This document shows positions 30,227 to 38,415 of a stretch of DNA of 39,017 nucleotides, in pieces. Below the pieces are notes generated by a model. The model searched no databases. It worked only from the letters and a program-made list of their open reading frames with translations, and was not told the DNA's origin. Made by a program: the position numbers and the translations under genes. Source of the stretch: T3Sed10-241 sp036796255 (lineage in GTDB: Bacteria > Bacteroidota > Bacteroidia > Flavobacteriales_D > Cryomorphaceae); contig DAIRDH010000030.1 in assembly GCA_036796255.1 (NCBI GenBank), forward strand, positions 1-39,017, read 5' to 3'. Within the stretch, counting starts at the first letter, position 1. Each line of letters starts with the position of its first letter.

Positions 30227-30697
30227 ATGAAAAAATTACTGACACTCAGCACACTCACCTTATTTCTCGCACTCATCGCATTGCCCGATATGGCTGTGGC
30301 CCAAGATAAAGCCGACAAACTCGAAGGCGTATGGCAACCCAGCGACGGACGCAGCTATGTGAAGATTGATAAAATTGGCAACAAGTTTTACGGCAAGGTG
30401 GTGTGGCTCAAGGAGCCAAACGATGAAAAAGGAAATCCCCGCGTGGATGAAAACAATCCCGATAAAGCCCTGCGCTCCACGCCCATCAAGGGCTACCGGA
30501 TTCTGAAAGATTTCGTTTACGACGAGAGCGAAGGCATTTGGACAGATGGCACCATTTACGACCCGAAAAATGGAACCACCTACAATTGCAAAATTGAACT
30601 CAAGGAAGAGAATGTGATTGAAGTACGCGGGTACGTAGGTACAGCCGTATTTGGACGAACCGACACCTGGACACGATTGGTGAAAAAGGACAAGTAA
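30227..30697 (+). CDS. DUF2147-family exported protein
   Basis: The protein has 156 residues from ATG 30227. An ATG at 30200 overlapping the previous stop would give 165 residues and a longer n-region. The signal peptide is MKKLLTLSTLTLFLALIALP through AVA, and the mature domain starts QDKADKLEGVWQPSDGRSYV. The pattern of W, Y and G residues in GKVVWLKEPNDEKGNPR, GYRILKDFVYD, WTDGTIYDPKNGTTY and VEVRGYVG (written EVRGYVG here) matches DUF2147, a small calycin-like barrel exported by many Bacteroidota and Proteobacteria. The biochemical role is unknown. Confidence 0.82.
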   Translation: MKKLLTLSTLTLFLALIALPDMAVAQDKADKLEGVWQPSDGRSYVKIDKIGNKFYGKVVWLKEPNDEKGNPRVDENNPDKALRSTPIKGYRILKDFVYDESEGIWTDGTIYDPKNGTTYNCKIELKEENVIEVRGYVGTAVFGRTDTWTRLVKKDK

Positions 30698-30760
30698 AGG
30701 CTGGAATATCAAAAGTGGTGGCCTTCGGCAGTGTGCAGACCGGCCAAAGATTTCTTTTGA

Positions 30761-30768
30761 TAATTTTG
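30761..30768 (+). promoter_or_regulatory. Possible -7 promoter element of the malic enzyme gene
   Basis: TAATTTTG is an exact TAnnTTTG, 73 nt upstream of the malic enzyme ATG at 30842. A weak hairpin (TGGCC/GGCCA, about 30719-30746) lies just before it and could end the DUF2147 transcript. Confidence 0.35.
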
Positions 30769-30841
30769 TCCGCTCAAATTCTCTGCACCGCACAGTGCTG
30801 CGTCAGGCCGGGAATGCATTTCATAAACCAAGAAACTTTTC

Positions 30842-32143
30842 ATGCGAATACCCGAGGTATTGCTCATTGAAATCACCCGTGGGCCAGGCAGGCTTGCACA
30901 AGTACTCAACCTGGTAGGTGAAGAAGGTTATATTATTGAAGGCCTGCAGTCGATACGCCGCATGCAGAACCGAACGGTATGGGAACTCACCCTCGAAATG
31001 GAGGAGGACGACTCAAGGGCGCTTTTTGACAAAATCGCCAACCTGCACTTTGCGAAGGTATTAGGCCGGGCTGACCGCGTGTTTGAACGGCACGAAGGCG
31101 GCAAAATCAAAACGGAACCCAGGCTTGCCATCAACAGCATGGAAGTGCTGCGCGATGTGTACACCCCCGGTGTAGCGCGCGTGTGCAAAGCCATTCACGC
31201 CGACCCTTCACTTGCGCACAAATACACCGCCATACACAACACCGTAGCCGTGGTTACCAACGGCACCGCGATACTCGGCCTTGGCAACATTGGCCCTGTG
31301 GCGGGCATGCCCGTAATGGAAGGAAAAGCGGCACTTTTTGCGTCGCTTATTGGCCTCTCAGCAGTACCTATTCTCATAGATTCTGAAGACCCTGACCGCA
31401 TCATCGACATTGTGTGTGCCATCGCGCCCACTTTTGGCGCCATTCAGCTCGAAGACATCAAGGCGCCGGAATGCTTCTACATTGAAGATGAACTTAAAAG
31501 AAGACTCAACATTCCCGTGCTCCACGACGACCAGCACGGTACTGCGGTGGTAACATTGGCAGCGCTGATCAACGCTGCGAAATACGCCAAGCTCGACCTG
31601 CACCAGGCCACCGTAGGGCAAATAGGCCTCGGAGCGGCGGGCATAGGCATCAGCAAACTGCTGCGCACCTATGGCATACAGCAGCGCTACGGCACCGACC
31701 TTAACGCAGGCGCACAGCACATCTTTGCAGAGACCGGCGGCATCGTGAGCGACCTCGTAAGCATTATGCAAACCTGCGACATCATCATTGCCACCACTGG
31801 TGTGAAAGGGCTGATCAAGCCAGAAATGGTGAGGCCGGGACAGATTATATTGGCCTTGAGCAATCCCGAGGCCGAGATCGCTCCCGATGAGGCTTTGAGA
31901 CACGGCGCCGCATTTGCCGCCGACGGCCGAAACATCAACAATGTAGCGGCTTTTCCCGGACTGTTTCGGGGTATACTCGACTGCCGCGGACTCGACTTCA
32001 GTGGCGATGTGCTGGTGGCTGCTGCCAAAACGCTGGCCCAACTCGCAGGCCGCTCCGCCCTTGTACCCGACCCGCTCGATAAAGGCGTGCATGCAGCTGT
32101 GGCAAGGGCTGTTGCGGAGGCGTGTATTGGAAGGAACAATTAA
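30842..32143 (+). CDS. Malic enzyme with N-terminal ACT domain
   Basis: The protein has 433 residues. Residues about 3-80 form an ACT-type regulatory domain (LLIEITRGPGRLAQVLNLVG), a fold that usually binds amino acids. The malic enzyme follows: VYTPGVARVCKAI with the catalytic Tyr, GPVAGMPVMEGKAALFAS with the catalytic Lys, LEDIKAPECFYIE with metal ligands and HDDQHGTA. The nucleotide-binding motif GLGAAGIGI and the end segment SNPEAEIAPDEA complete it. It decarboxylates malate to pyruvate with NAD(P) as acceptor. It lacks the phosphotransacetylase-like domain of the large MaeB form. NAD versus NADP preference cannot be judged by eye. Confidence 0.93.
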   Translation: MRIPEVLLIEITRGPGRLAQVLNLVGEEGYIIEGLQSIRRMQNRTVWELTLEMEEDDSRALFDKIANLHFAKVLGRADRVFERHEGGKIKTEPRLAINSMEVLRDVYTPGVARVCKAIHADPSLAHKYTAIHNTVAVVTNGTAILGLGNIGPVAGMPVMEGKAALFASLIGLSAVPILIDSEDPDRIIDIVCAIAPTFGAIQLEDIKAPECFYIEDELKRRLNIPVLHDDQHGTAVVTLAALINAAKYAKLDLHQATVGQIGLGAAGIGISKLLRTYGIQQRYGTDLNAGAQHIFAETGGIVSDLVSIMQTCDIIIATTGVKGLIKPEMVRPGQIILALSNPEAEIAPDEALRHGAAFAADGRNINNVAAFPGLFRGILDCRGLDFSGDVLVAAAKTLAQLAGRSALVPDPLDKGVHAAVARAVAEACIGRNN

Positions 32144-32152
32144 TTAAGGACC

Positions 32153-33262
32153 TCACGGACTCATATAGCTTATCCCTATCGTGAAGTAGGGCGTATTGCG
32201 CAGGTCGTTTTCGATAAAGTAAGGCCGGTCGTCGCCCCAGAAGCGCAGGAAGTCGCCATCTTCATCGAGGCCAAAGCTGTAGTTGACGCGGTAACCTGCC
32301 TCGGCTTGCAGCCAAAAGAATCCGCTGATCTGCCGCTGGAAGTTGAAGCCCACCCTCACCTCTGAGCGGCGCAATTCCACATCGCGGGCATTGAGCCCTG
32401 TGGCATTGCCTGCATTGTCATTGCCAAATTCATTGGCGAAAGTCTGCCAGTCGTTGAGCCGATAAGTGGCCCCGAGGGTATTCCAGCCGAAGCTGAGCAA
32501 CGTGAGGCTGTTGAACCTGTAGCGCAATGCTGCGCGGGCCGGTGCCACTGCCTCTATGCCCCAACGCTGGTCGCGGAAGGTGTGAAAATAGTAGATGATG
32601 GGTACATAGTTGAGCGAACCCCCCAGGTAGGTGCGCGAGAGCCCGAAAGCATACATCAGGCGGTCGCTCTTCTTCCAGCCGTAGAGCACAGCAGCCGGCA
32701 CCCTTAGAGTACCCGCGGGTTGGAAGTTGGAAAAAGAATAGTCGCCGTTGAGTTCAAATCCTCCCTGAAAGAGAAAGAAGCGCTTGTCGTCGAGCGGTTT
32801 GAAATAGGTGAAGAGGGATGAAAAGCGCGTGAGTCCATTCTCGCTCAGGGAGCGCGAGAGCGGGTGGCCATTGCTGCCTTCCACATTGTACCACTGCCGC
32901 TGAAAAAGCACATTGAGGTTGAGCAAACCCTTGGTGCGCGACATTAGCGGAATGTTTGCCGTGGCGATCAGCGCCTGGGCCGGATTGAGGCGCACATCAT
33001 CTGCCACATCTGAGCCCGGCACGCCGAGCACATTGCCTGCTGTAAGGTCGTGGGGAGCGTGGTAATCGTAAAAAACGCCGATTAAAGTGGTGGGCGATTG
33101 CGCCAGTACCTTGTTGGTGGCAAAGTTCATCGAGGGTGGAGTGGCCGGCTCGAAGTCAGAAAAATCGAAGTCATCATCGTCATCATCAGGAGGGTCTACC
33201 TGGGCACTGAGGTTGAACATGCACAGCGATAATGCCAAAACAAGGAGAGCACGAAAATCCAT
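32153..33262 (-). CDS. Outer-membrane beta-barrel-like protein (DUF6268-type)
   Basis: The protein has 369 residues. The signal peptide (about 1-20) ends in NLSAQ and is followed by an unusually acidic stretch (VDPPDDDDDDFDFSDFE). The remainder is rich in aromatic residues with alternating strands (LLNLNVLFQRQWYNVEG, GFELNGDYSFSNFQP, VPIIYYFHTF, FTIGISYMSP) and ends in a hydrophobic C-terminus, as expected for an outer-membrane barrel. It resembles DUF6268 proteins of Bacteroidota, whose function is unknown. The gene is convergent with the malic enzyme gene, only 9 nt apart. A near-consensus promoter element (TATTTTAG on the minus strand, 33281-33288) lies upstream. Confidence 0.72.
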   Translation of the reverse strand: MDFRALLVLALSLCMFNLSAQVDPPDDDDDDFDFSDFEPATPPSMNFATNKVLAQSPTTLIGVFYDYHAPHDLTAGNVLGVPGSDVADDVRLNPAQALIATANIPLMSRTKGLLNLNVLFQRQWYNVEGSNGHPLSRSLSENGLTRFSSLFTYFKPLDDKRFFLFQGGFELNGDYSFSNFQPAGTLRVPAAVLYGWKKSDRLMYAFGLSRTYLGGSLNYVPIIYYFHTFRDQRWGIEAVAPARAALRYRFNSLTLLSFGWNTLGATYRLNDWQTFANEFGNDNAGNATGLNARDVELRRSEVRVGFNFQRQISGFFWLQAEAGYRVNYSFGLDEDGDFLRFWGDDRPYFIENDLRNTPYFTIGISYMSP

Positions 33263-33549
33263 ATTTCAATATTTTGGAAGCTAAAATAGGTGATGGGTAC
33301 TTACAATTGCGTTAAATGGCCATTTTTCGGAAAGAAAACTTGAAAAATTCGGGATTGAACATGTCGCTCGCCTCCTGCCTGACCGTAAGCGTAGCGGGGT
33401 CGTGTGACTACTCCTTCGGCCTCTGGCCATTATTATTTGAAGATAAATCTGATTGCTTTGTCATTTTAATTTGGGCACATCCGAAATTTCAAAAAACCGA
33501 AAATGCAAAAACAACAACACATTTAGAAGCAGGTAAGGTAGTAGTTTTC
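33263..33549. other. Intergenic stretch of about 290 nt without a gene
   Basis: This is AT-rich in its outer parts, with a GC-richer patch near 33365-33430. It separates the PqiA-like gene end from the start of the beta-barrel gene. An open frame on the plus strand (33316 onward) runs antisense into the PqiA-like gene and shows no domain. Apart from the near-consensus promoter element at 33281-33288, I see no structure. Confidence 0.5.
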
Positions 33550-34803
33550 TTAGGCTATAACTTTTTTCATGCCATCGAGCCTTTGCGCTATAGCAAGGCT
33601 GAGCACCACAAATCCGGCAAACATAAAAAACCCGGTCTGCAGGCTCGATTTATTGGTGGTGAGTACATCCACTTCGCGCGCAATGTCTTCGAGTTGGCTG
33701 AGCTGCTCTGTGACAATTCCCGAAAATCCGATATAGGACATAAAAATCGCCACCACCATCACATCGGCCATAGACCATTTACCCGTTTTGAACACGAAAA
33801 ACCCGATCACTTTATTTTCACGTAAGTGGGGCAAGTGGAGGTAAAGCAAGGAAGCCAGCATTTTAGAAATGGGAAACAGCACGCTGAATGAAAACACCAG
33901 CAATGCGACCGCGAGCAAATCGGCCTTGCCCTGATCAATCATGAGTTGCACCACTTCGAGTATACTTTTGCTTTTGTAATACAGCACCTGATCGGTAAAC
34001 GTAATGGGCTCGCCCAGCAGCTGAAAGCTGAGCCTGTCGATACGGGCGTCGATTTCGATCATTGGGAGCATTACGCCGAGGCCGAGCGAAATCAGGGCAA
34101 TGGCGATAATCGCCGTGAGGGTAATGGCATGTGCCCTTTTGGAAAAAATCAGAAACACCAGCGAAGCGCCAAGTATGGCATAAATGAGTGCAGCGTAAGG
34201 CTTCTTGCGGAAGTCAATTTCTGCACTGCGCGCCTGCAAGGCCTCTATGGCTTGCTGCCGTGAGTTGTGGCCGTGACGCTCCAGGATGGCATCGTGCAGG
34301 GTGTAATCCGTTTCCGAAAAGGTATTGTCGGCGTAGGTGTTGACCTTTTCCGTAAGGAATGCCTTTACGTCTTCCCGGTTTTTCGGGTCGTCCATAAAGG
34401 TGATGATCTGATCGGTAAACACAGGTATATCCCGCTCAATCTGCTCAAAAATTCCAAAAAAAGTGGCCCCCTCACGCTTGATAAAGCCGAGGAGACCACG
34501 CTTATTTTCTTCTTGAAACCTGTCCTTCAGATCAGTGATCACCTTGGTGAGAAAAGCATTGATCTTTCTTCTCATTTCAGTGCGCTCGCCGGGACTCAGG
34601 TCAAATTCTTCTATCTTCTCAGCGATGACCTGCGCTGCGATGCGCTTCCATTCATCCACATTAAAGATGCCATACTTAATTTTTGAGAGTTCTATAGCAT
34701 CCTCGCGCAGCACCCTTCGCTCAGCTTCGATAGAAAACATTTGCACCATAGCCCACAGGCCAAGCACAAACAGGGCAACAAAAATATATCGGGCTGCGGT
34801 CAA
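33550..34803 (-). CDS. PqiA-like membrane protein with long N-terminal extracytoplasmic domain
   Basis: The protein has 417 residues. Residues about 205-410 match the paraquat-inducible protein A family, with several membrane helices and the typical segment FKTGKWSMADVMVVAIFMSY (338-357). Residues 1-20 form a first membrane helix, and residues about 25-200 form a mainly helical, charged domain not usual for PqiA and probably outside the inner membrane. PqiA proteins work with MCE-type lipid transport systems, but no MCE gene is next to it here. The start appears to be TTG at 34803, because a stop lies just upstream in frame and the next ATG is inside the first helix. Confidence 0.78.
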   Translation of the reverse strand: MTAARYIFVALFVLGLWAMVQMFSIEAERRVLREDAIELSKIKYGIFNVDEWKRIAAQVIAEKIEEFDLSPGERTEMRRKINAFLTKVITDLKDRFQEENKRGLLGFIKREGATFFGIFEQIERDIPVFTDQIITFMDDPKNREDVKAFLTEKVNTYADNTFSETDYTLHDAILERHGHNSRQQAIEALQARSAEIDFRKKPYAALIYAILGASLVFLIFSKRAHAITLTAIIAIALISLGLGVMLPMIEIDARIDRLSFQLLGEPITFTDQVLYYKSKSILEVVQLMIDQGKADLLAVALLVFSFSVLFPISKMLASLLYLHLPHLRENKVIGFFVFKTGKWSMADVMVVAIFMSYIGFSGIVTEQLSQLEDIAREVDVLTTNKSSLQTGFFMFAGFVVLSLAIAQRLDGMKKVIA

Positions 34804-34858
34804 ATGGGGTCAGCAAATAGACAAATCACCAACTGATTAAGAGCGGCAAAAAGATAGT

Positions 34859-35302
34859 TTATCTTACTATTTTCACGTTGATGGCTACCGGCCCTTTATC
34901 ACCCGGAGCCACGTCGAAAGTAACGCGATTGCCTTCGCTGATTTCATCGAGGTGCGACTTCACGTGGGTGAAAAGGCTCTCGCCTGTACCCTTTACTTTG
35001 ATGAAACCATAGCCTTTGCTGTGGTCAAAAAAGCTCACTGTGCCCTCTTTAATCTCCTCTTCCATCTCTTCTTTGGGCGGAATTCCAATGACAATATCAT
35101 CAGCATCAATTTCTTCCTTGTCTTTGGGATCCATCGGAGTGGCAGAGATATTTCCAAACTGATCCACGTAAGCAATCATGTCTTCAAAGCTGTCCGTGCC
35201 ACCCTCTTTGCGCTCTTCGCGTTTCTTGAGTTTGTCTTCTTTGCGTTTGGCTTTCTTTTTTTCTTTTTCCCGTTTATTCCAGGATTCCTGAGATCTTCCC
35301 AT
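34859..35302 (-). CDS. Cold-shock-domain protein with charged N-terminal extension
   Basis: The protein has 147 residues. The C-terminal cold-shock domain (86-147) has both RNA-binding motifs, KGYGFI (RNP1) and LFTHV (RNP2), and is complete. The N-terminal half is a highly basic then acidic tail (residues 1-40 with many Lys/Glu/Arg repeats) probably forming a helix or coiled coil. Such extended CspA-type proteins with a nearly all-charged leader are common in Bacteroidota and are probably RNA chaperones. The gene is 55 nt upstream of the PqiA-like gene in the same direction and divergent from the outer-membrane gene at 35526. Confidence 0.9.
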   Translation of the reverse strand: MGRSQESWNKREKEKKKAKRKEDKLKKREERKEGGTDSFEDMIAYVDQFGNISATPMDPKDKEEIDADDIVIGIPPKEEMEEEIKEGTVSFFDHSKGYGFIKVKGTGESLFTHVKSHLDEISEGNRVTFDVAPGDKGPVAINVKIVR

Positions 35303-35525
35303 GTAAAATTATTGTGGTTTTAAGTTATCCGTCAATTTAATGCCGGGGCATGAATATACGCATTGTATTTGAATCACAAGGGCTTTTTAATAATAATTTA
35401 AGGTTCTTAGAAAAGGGCATTTTAGGGCTTTTTAAACTACTTCAATCTGCTGGAATATCTTCTGCCTACCCCGTAATTTCATGCGTATTGCCTACCTTGG
35501 TTCTTTATTTCACAATGCCAACCTA

Positions 35526-36308
35526 ATGAAGCCGCAGCACATCTTTCTGGTTTCCTCCATACTTGCTCTCCTTGTCCACCAACCACTTGGTGCGCAACAT
35601 ATTGACCTCGCTCCTTCATATGCCCTTGGTCTGCCTTTCGGCAAAATGGGCGAAAACGTCGATCCCTTGCATTGTTTTCATTTCGAAGTGGGCTACGGAC
35701 TGCGCGACAGCCGCTTATCCTTTGGTATTGCCTTGCAAACAGGCCGCTACGACCACTTTCGGGAAGACCTGGAAGTCGATTTTGGCGACGGGCCCTTTAC
35801 CGCGCCGGTGATTGTAAACCACAGACTCAGCACCCTGATGCTCACCGCGCGGTACAACCTGGTGGAAGCCGGCCCCATCGTGCCTTACCTGAGTGCGCGC
35901 TTAGGAGGCGCATTTTTCAGCTCGGCCTTGCAGGTGCGCGACCCCAACCAGGATGCGGGGGCAGAGGGTTCTATCAACCTGTACGAAGACAACCTGCACC
36001 GCAGCAACCTGATCAGCGGGGGCCTTGGTTTGGGCGCAAGGCTCGACCTCTACCCGCTCTTCAGGCGCATGGGCAGGGAGCGGCTTTACCTCGATGCTGA
36101 AGCCTATTGCAACCTGGGCCCATCCTCGCGTATGGCCTTTTCACTGCGCAACGAAGGTGAGCGCGAGGCGCAGGCCGGGGATGAAGGTGTAGCGCCCCTC
36201 CCCTACGAGTTGAAGCAAACCGAACTCCACGATCTTGAAATATATGAGAGCCCGCTTCAACTAATTCAATTCAGGATAGGCGCCATATTTCGCATTGGCG
36301 TAGGCTGA
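35526..36308 (+). CDS. Uncharacterised outer-membrane beta-barrel-like protein
   Basis: The protein has 260 residues from ATG 35526, where a standard signal peptide begins (MKPQHIFLVSSILALLVHQP, cleavage near LGAQ). An earlier ATG at 35481 puts 15 residues before it and is less likely. The mature part has alternating strands (HFEVGYGLRDSRLSFGIALQ, LMLTARYNLV, VPYLSARLGGAFFSS, LISGGLGLGARLDLYP) and a final strand LIQFRIGAIFRIGVG, the pattern of an 8- to 12-stranded barrel. No named family is recognised. The upstream 223-nt divergent region is AT-rich. Confidence 0.65.
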   Translation: MKPQHIFLVSSILALLVHQPLGAQHIDLAPSYALGLPFGKMGENVDPLHCFHFEVGYGLRDSRLSFGIALQTGRYDHFREDLEVDFGDGPFTAPVIVNHRLSTLMLTARYNLVEAGPIVPYLSARLGGAFFSSALQVRDPNQDAGAEGSINLYEDNLHRSNLISGGLGLGARLDLYPLFRRMGRERLYLDAEAYCNLGPSSRMAFSLRNEGEREAQAGDEGVAPLPYELKQTELHDLEIYESPLQLIQFRIGAIFRIGVG

Positions 36309-36477
36309 CATAGTGCTGATATACTGACGCTTAACCCGTTTATCATTTCAGCAATTTAAGAGGTTGAGCAAGGCGCTTACAAGCGTTTGCTGCTTCTTTT
36401 GATAATTTTTCGTGTGTCTTTTACACTAATTTGCGAAATTGGTGCGATTTTCACCGACTCATTAAAAGCCATAGCCC

Positions 36478-38241
36478 ATGCAAGCTGACAAGACGCGTTT
36501 GTTTGATTTCATTTTTCATCAACTGGAGCACTATCCAAAAAAGGATTGCCTTGCCGGCAAATATGAAGGCCGGTGGGAAAAATTCAGCACGCAGCAAGTC
36601 ATAGATACTGCCAATGAGCTAAGCGCTGGTTTGCTTAAGCTTGGCATCAAGCCCGGCGACAAGGTGGCCATTATTTCCAACAACCGCCCTGAATGGGTGA
36701 TGACCGATCTCGCCATTTTGCAAATTGGCGCCATCAATGTACCGGTATATCCCACAATTAGCGAAAGCGACTACAAGTTCATCTTCAACGATGCTGAAGT
36801 AAAACTGGCTTTCGTAAGTGACGCTGAGCTGCACAAGAAGGTGGTCAATATCAATCCTGGCGTACCCAGCCTCACCGGCATATACACCTTTGATCAGGTG
36901 GAAGGCGCCCAGCACTGGCGAAGCATACTCGAAGACCAACCCGACCTGGAGCAAATTGAAAACCTGCGCGCCGGGGTGAAACCAGGTGACCTCGCCACGC
37001 TCATATACACATCCGGCACCACAGGAACGCCCAAAGGGGTGATGCTTTCGCATAAAAACGTGGCCAGCAATGCCATCGCGAGCAAACCAAGGCTGCCGGT
37101 AGACAGCAATGCAAAGGGCGTGAGCTTCCTCCCGCTTTGCCACATTTACGAGCGCATGATCATTTACCTCTATGCATATACCGGAGTGAGCCTCTATTTT
37201 GCGGAAAGCATGGAGACCATAGGCGACGACATACGCGATGTACAACCGAACGTATTTACGGCAGTGCCACGCCTTCTCGAAAAGGTGTATGACAAAATTG
37301 TCGCCAAGGGTGCCGAGCTTACTGGCGTGAAGAGAGGACTCTTCTTCTGGGCGGTGAGCATCGGGGAGCAGTATGAGCCTTACGGCCAAAACGGGCCCTG
37401 GTACGAACTCAAGCTCAAAATAGCGCGCAAGCTGATTTTCAGCAAGTGGCAGGCTGCCCTCGGGGGCAATGTACAAGCCGTGGCCAGCGGAAGTGCTGCA
37501 CTCAACCCGAGGTTGGCGCGCATATTCAATGCGGCTGGAATCCCTGTGCTGGAAGGCTACGGACTCACGGAAACCTCGCCTGTGGTGAGCGTGAATGAGC
37601 AGGGCAATAACGGTTTGAAGATTGGCACCACAGGCCGGCCCATCGCCGATGTGCATGTGAAAATAGCCGAGGACGGCGAGATACTCGTGAAAGGCCCCAA
37701 CGTGATGATGGGCTATTACAAGCGCCCCGATCTCACCAAAGAGGTGATCGATGAGGATGGCTGGTTCCACACCGGCGACATCGGCGAGATGGTCGATGGG
37801 CAATTCCTTAAAATCACCGATCGCAAGAAGGAAATTTTCAAAACCTCCGGAGGCAAGTACATCGCGCCGCAGCTCATGGAAAACAAGTTTAAAGAGAGCC
37901 GCTTTATTGAGCAAATCATGGTGATTGGCGAAAACCGCAAGCACCCTGCAGCCCTCGTGGTGCCGGCATATCCCTTCCTTGAGGAGTGGTGCAGCCGCAA
38001 AGGCATCAAGTACAGTTCGCGCGAGGACATGCTTAAGCATCCGGAAGTTATCGCACGCATTCAGGAAGAAATCGAAGAGAAAAATGCCGCTTTCGGCAAA
38101 TGGGAGCAAGTGAAAAAGTTTGAGCTGCTCAGCACGGAATTCTCCATCGACAATGGAGAGATTACCCCAACGCTCAAGCTGAAGCGCAAGGTGATCCTCG
38201 CCAGGTATGAAGGCATGATCAACAAGATTTACACGGTGTAA
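36478..38241 (+). CDS. Long-chain acyl-CoA synthetase (AMP-forming)
   Basis: The protein has 587 residues, typical for bacterial long-chain fatty acid--CoA ligases of the FAA1/FadD type. The AMP-binding signature LIYTSGTTGTPKGVMLSH starts near residue 175. It is followed by FLPLCHIYERM, FTAVPRLLEKVYD, the A5 motif GYGLTETSPVV and the A7-A8 region WFHTGDIGEMVDGQFLKITD then RKKEIFKTSGGKYIAP. The C-terminal lysine region is LKLKRKVILARYEGMI. It activates fatty acids to acyl-CoA via an acyl-AMP intermediate, probably at the inner face of the membrane. It stands alone with a 169-nt upstream gap. Confidence 0.93.
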   Translation: MQADKTRLFDFIFHQLEHYPKKDCLAGKYEGRWEKFSTQQVIDTANELSAGLLKLGIKPGDKVAIISNNRPEWVMTDLAILQIGAINVPVYPTISESDYKFIFNDAEVKLAFVSDAELHKKVVNINPGVPSLTGIYTFDQVEGAQHWRSILEDQPDLEQIENLRAGVKPGDLATLIYTSGTTGTPKGVMLSHKNVASNAIASKPRLPVDSNAKGVSFLPLCHIYERMIIYLYAYTGVSLYFAESMETIGDDIRDVQPNVFTAVPRLLEKVYDKIVAKGAELTGVKRGLFFWAVSIGEQYEPYGQNGPWYELKLKIARKLIFSKWQAALGGNVQAVASGSAALNPRLARIFNAAGIPVLEGYGLTETSPVVSVNEQGNNGLKIGTTGRPIADVHVKIAEDGEILVKGPNVMMGYYKRPDLTKEVIDEDGWFHTGDIGEMVDGQFLKITDRKKEIFKTSGGKYIAPQLMENKFKESRFIEQIMVIGENRKHPAALVVPAYPFLEEWCSRKGIKYSSREDMLKHPEVIARIQEEIEEKNAAFGKWEQVKKFELLSTEFSIDNGEITPTLKLKRKVILARYEGMINKIYTV

Positions 38242-38415
38242 TTCCAAGTATCCGGGGTTTTCTGAGAAGGCATTTCCACTTGCCCGCAGGCACAAGAATC
38301 TGCACAATCGCTTGGCGAAGGCGGGGATATTGAAGTGCGCAAGCCTGAATTTTTAACGACCTTTGCGGCAACCCTTTTTGGATTGGTTTGTTGCCTGCTT
38401 ATACATTACTGTACC

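Noticed and set aside
31358..32092. 244-codon open frame on the minus strand
   Set aside because: It is antisense to the malic enzyme, whose motifs are complete.
33316..33825. 169-codon open frame on the plus strand
   Set aside because: More than half is antisense to the PqiA-like gene, and the translation has no coherent pattern.
38281..38298. Small hairpin after the acyl-CoA synthetase
   Set aside because: The stem is short and imperfect and no T-run follows, so I did not call a terminator.
36619..38307. Open frame of 562 codons on the minus strand
   Set aside because: It is fully antisense to the acyl-CoA synthetase, which has all its motifs; the His/Leu-rich translation is a typical shadow.
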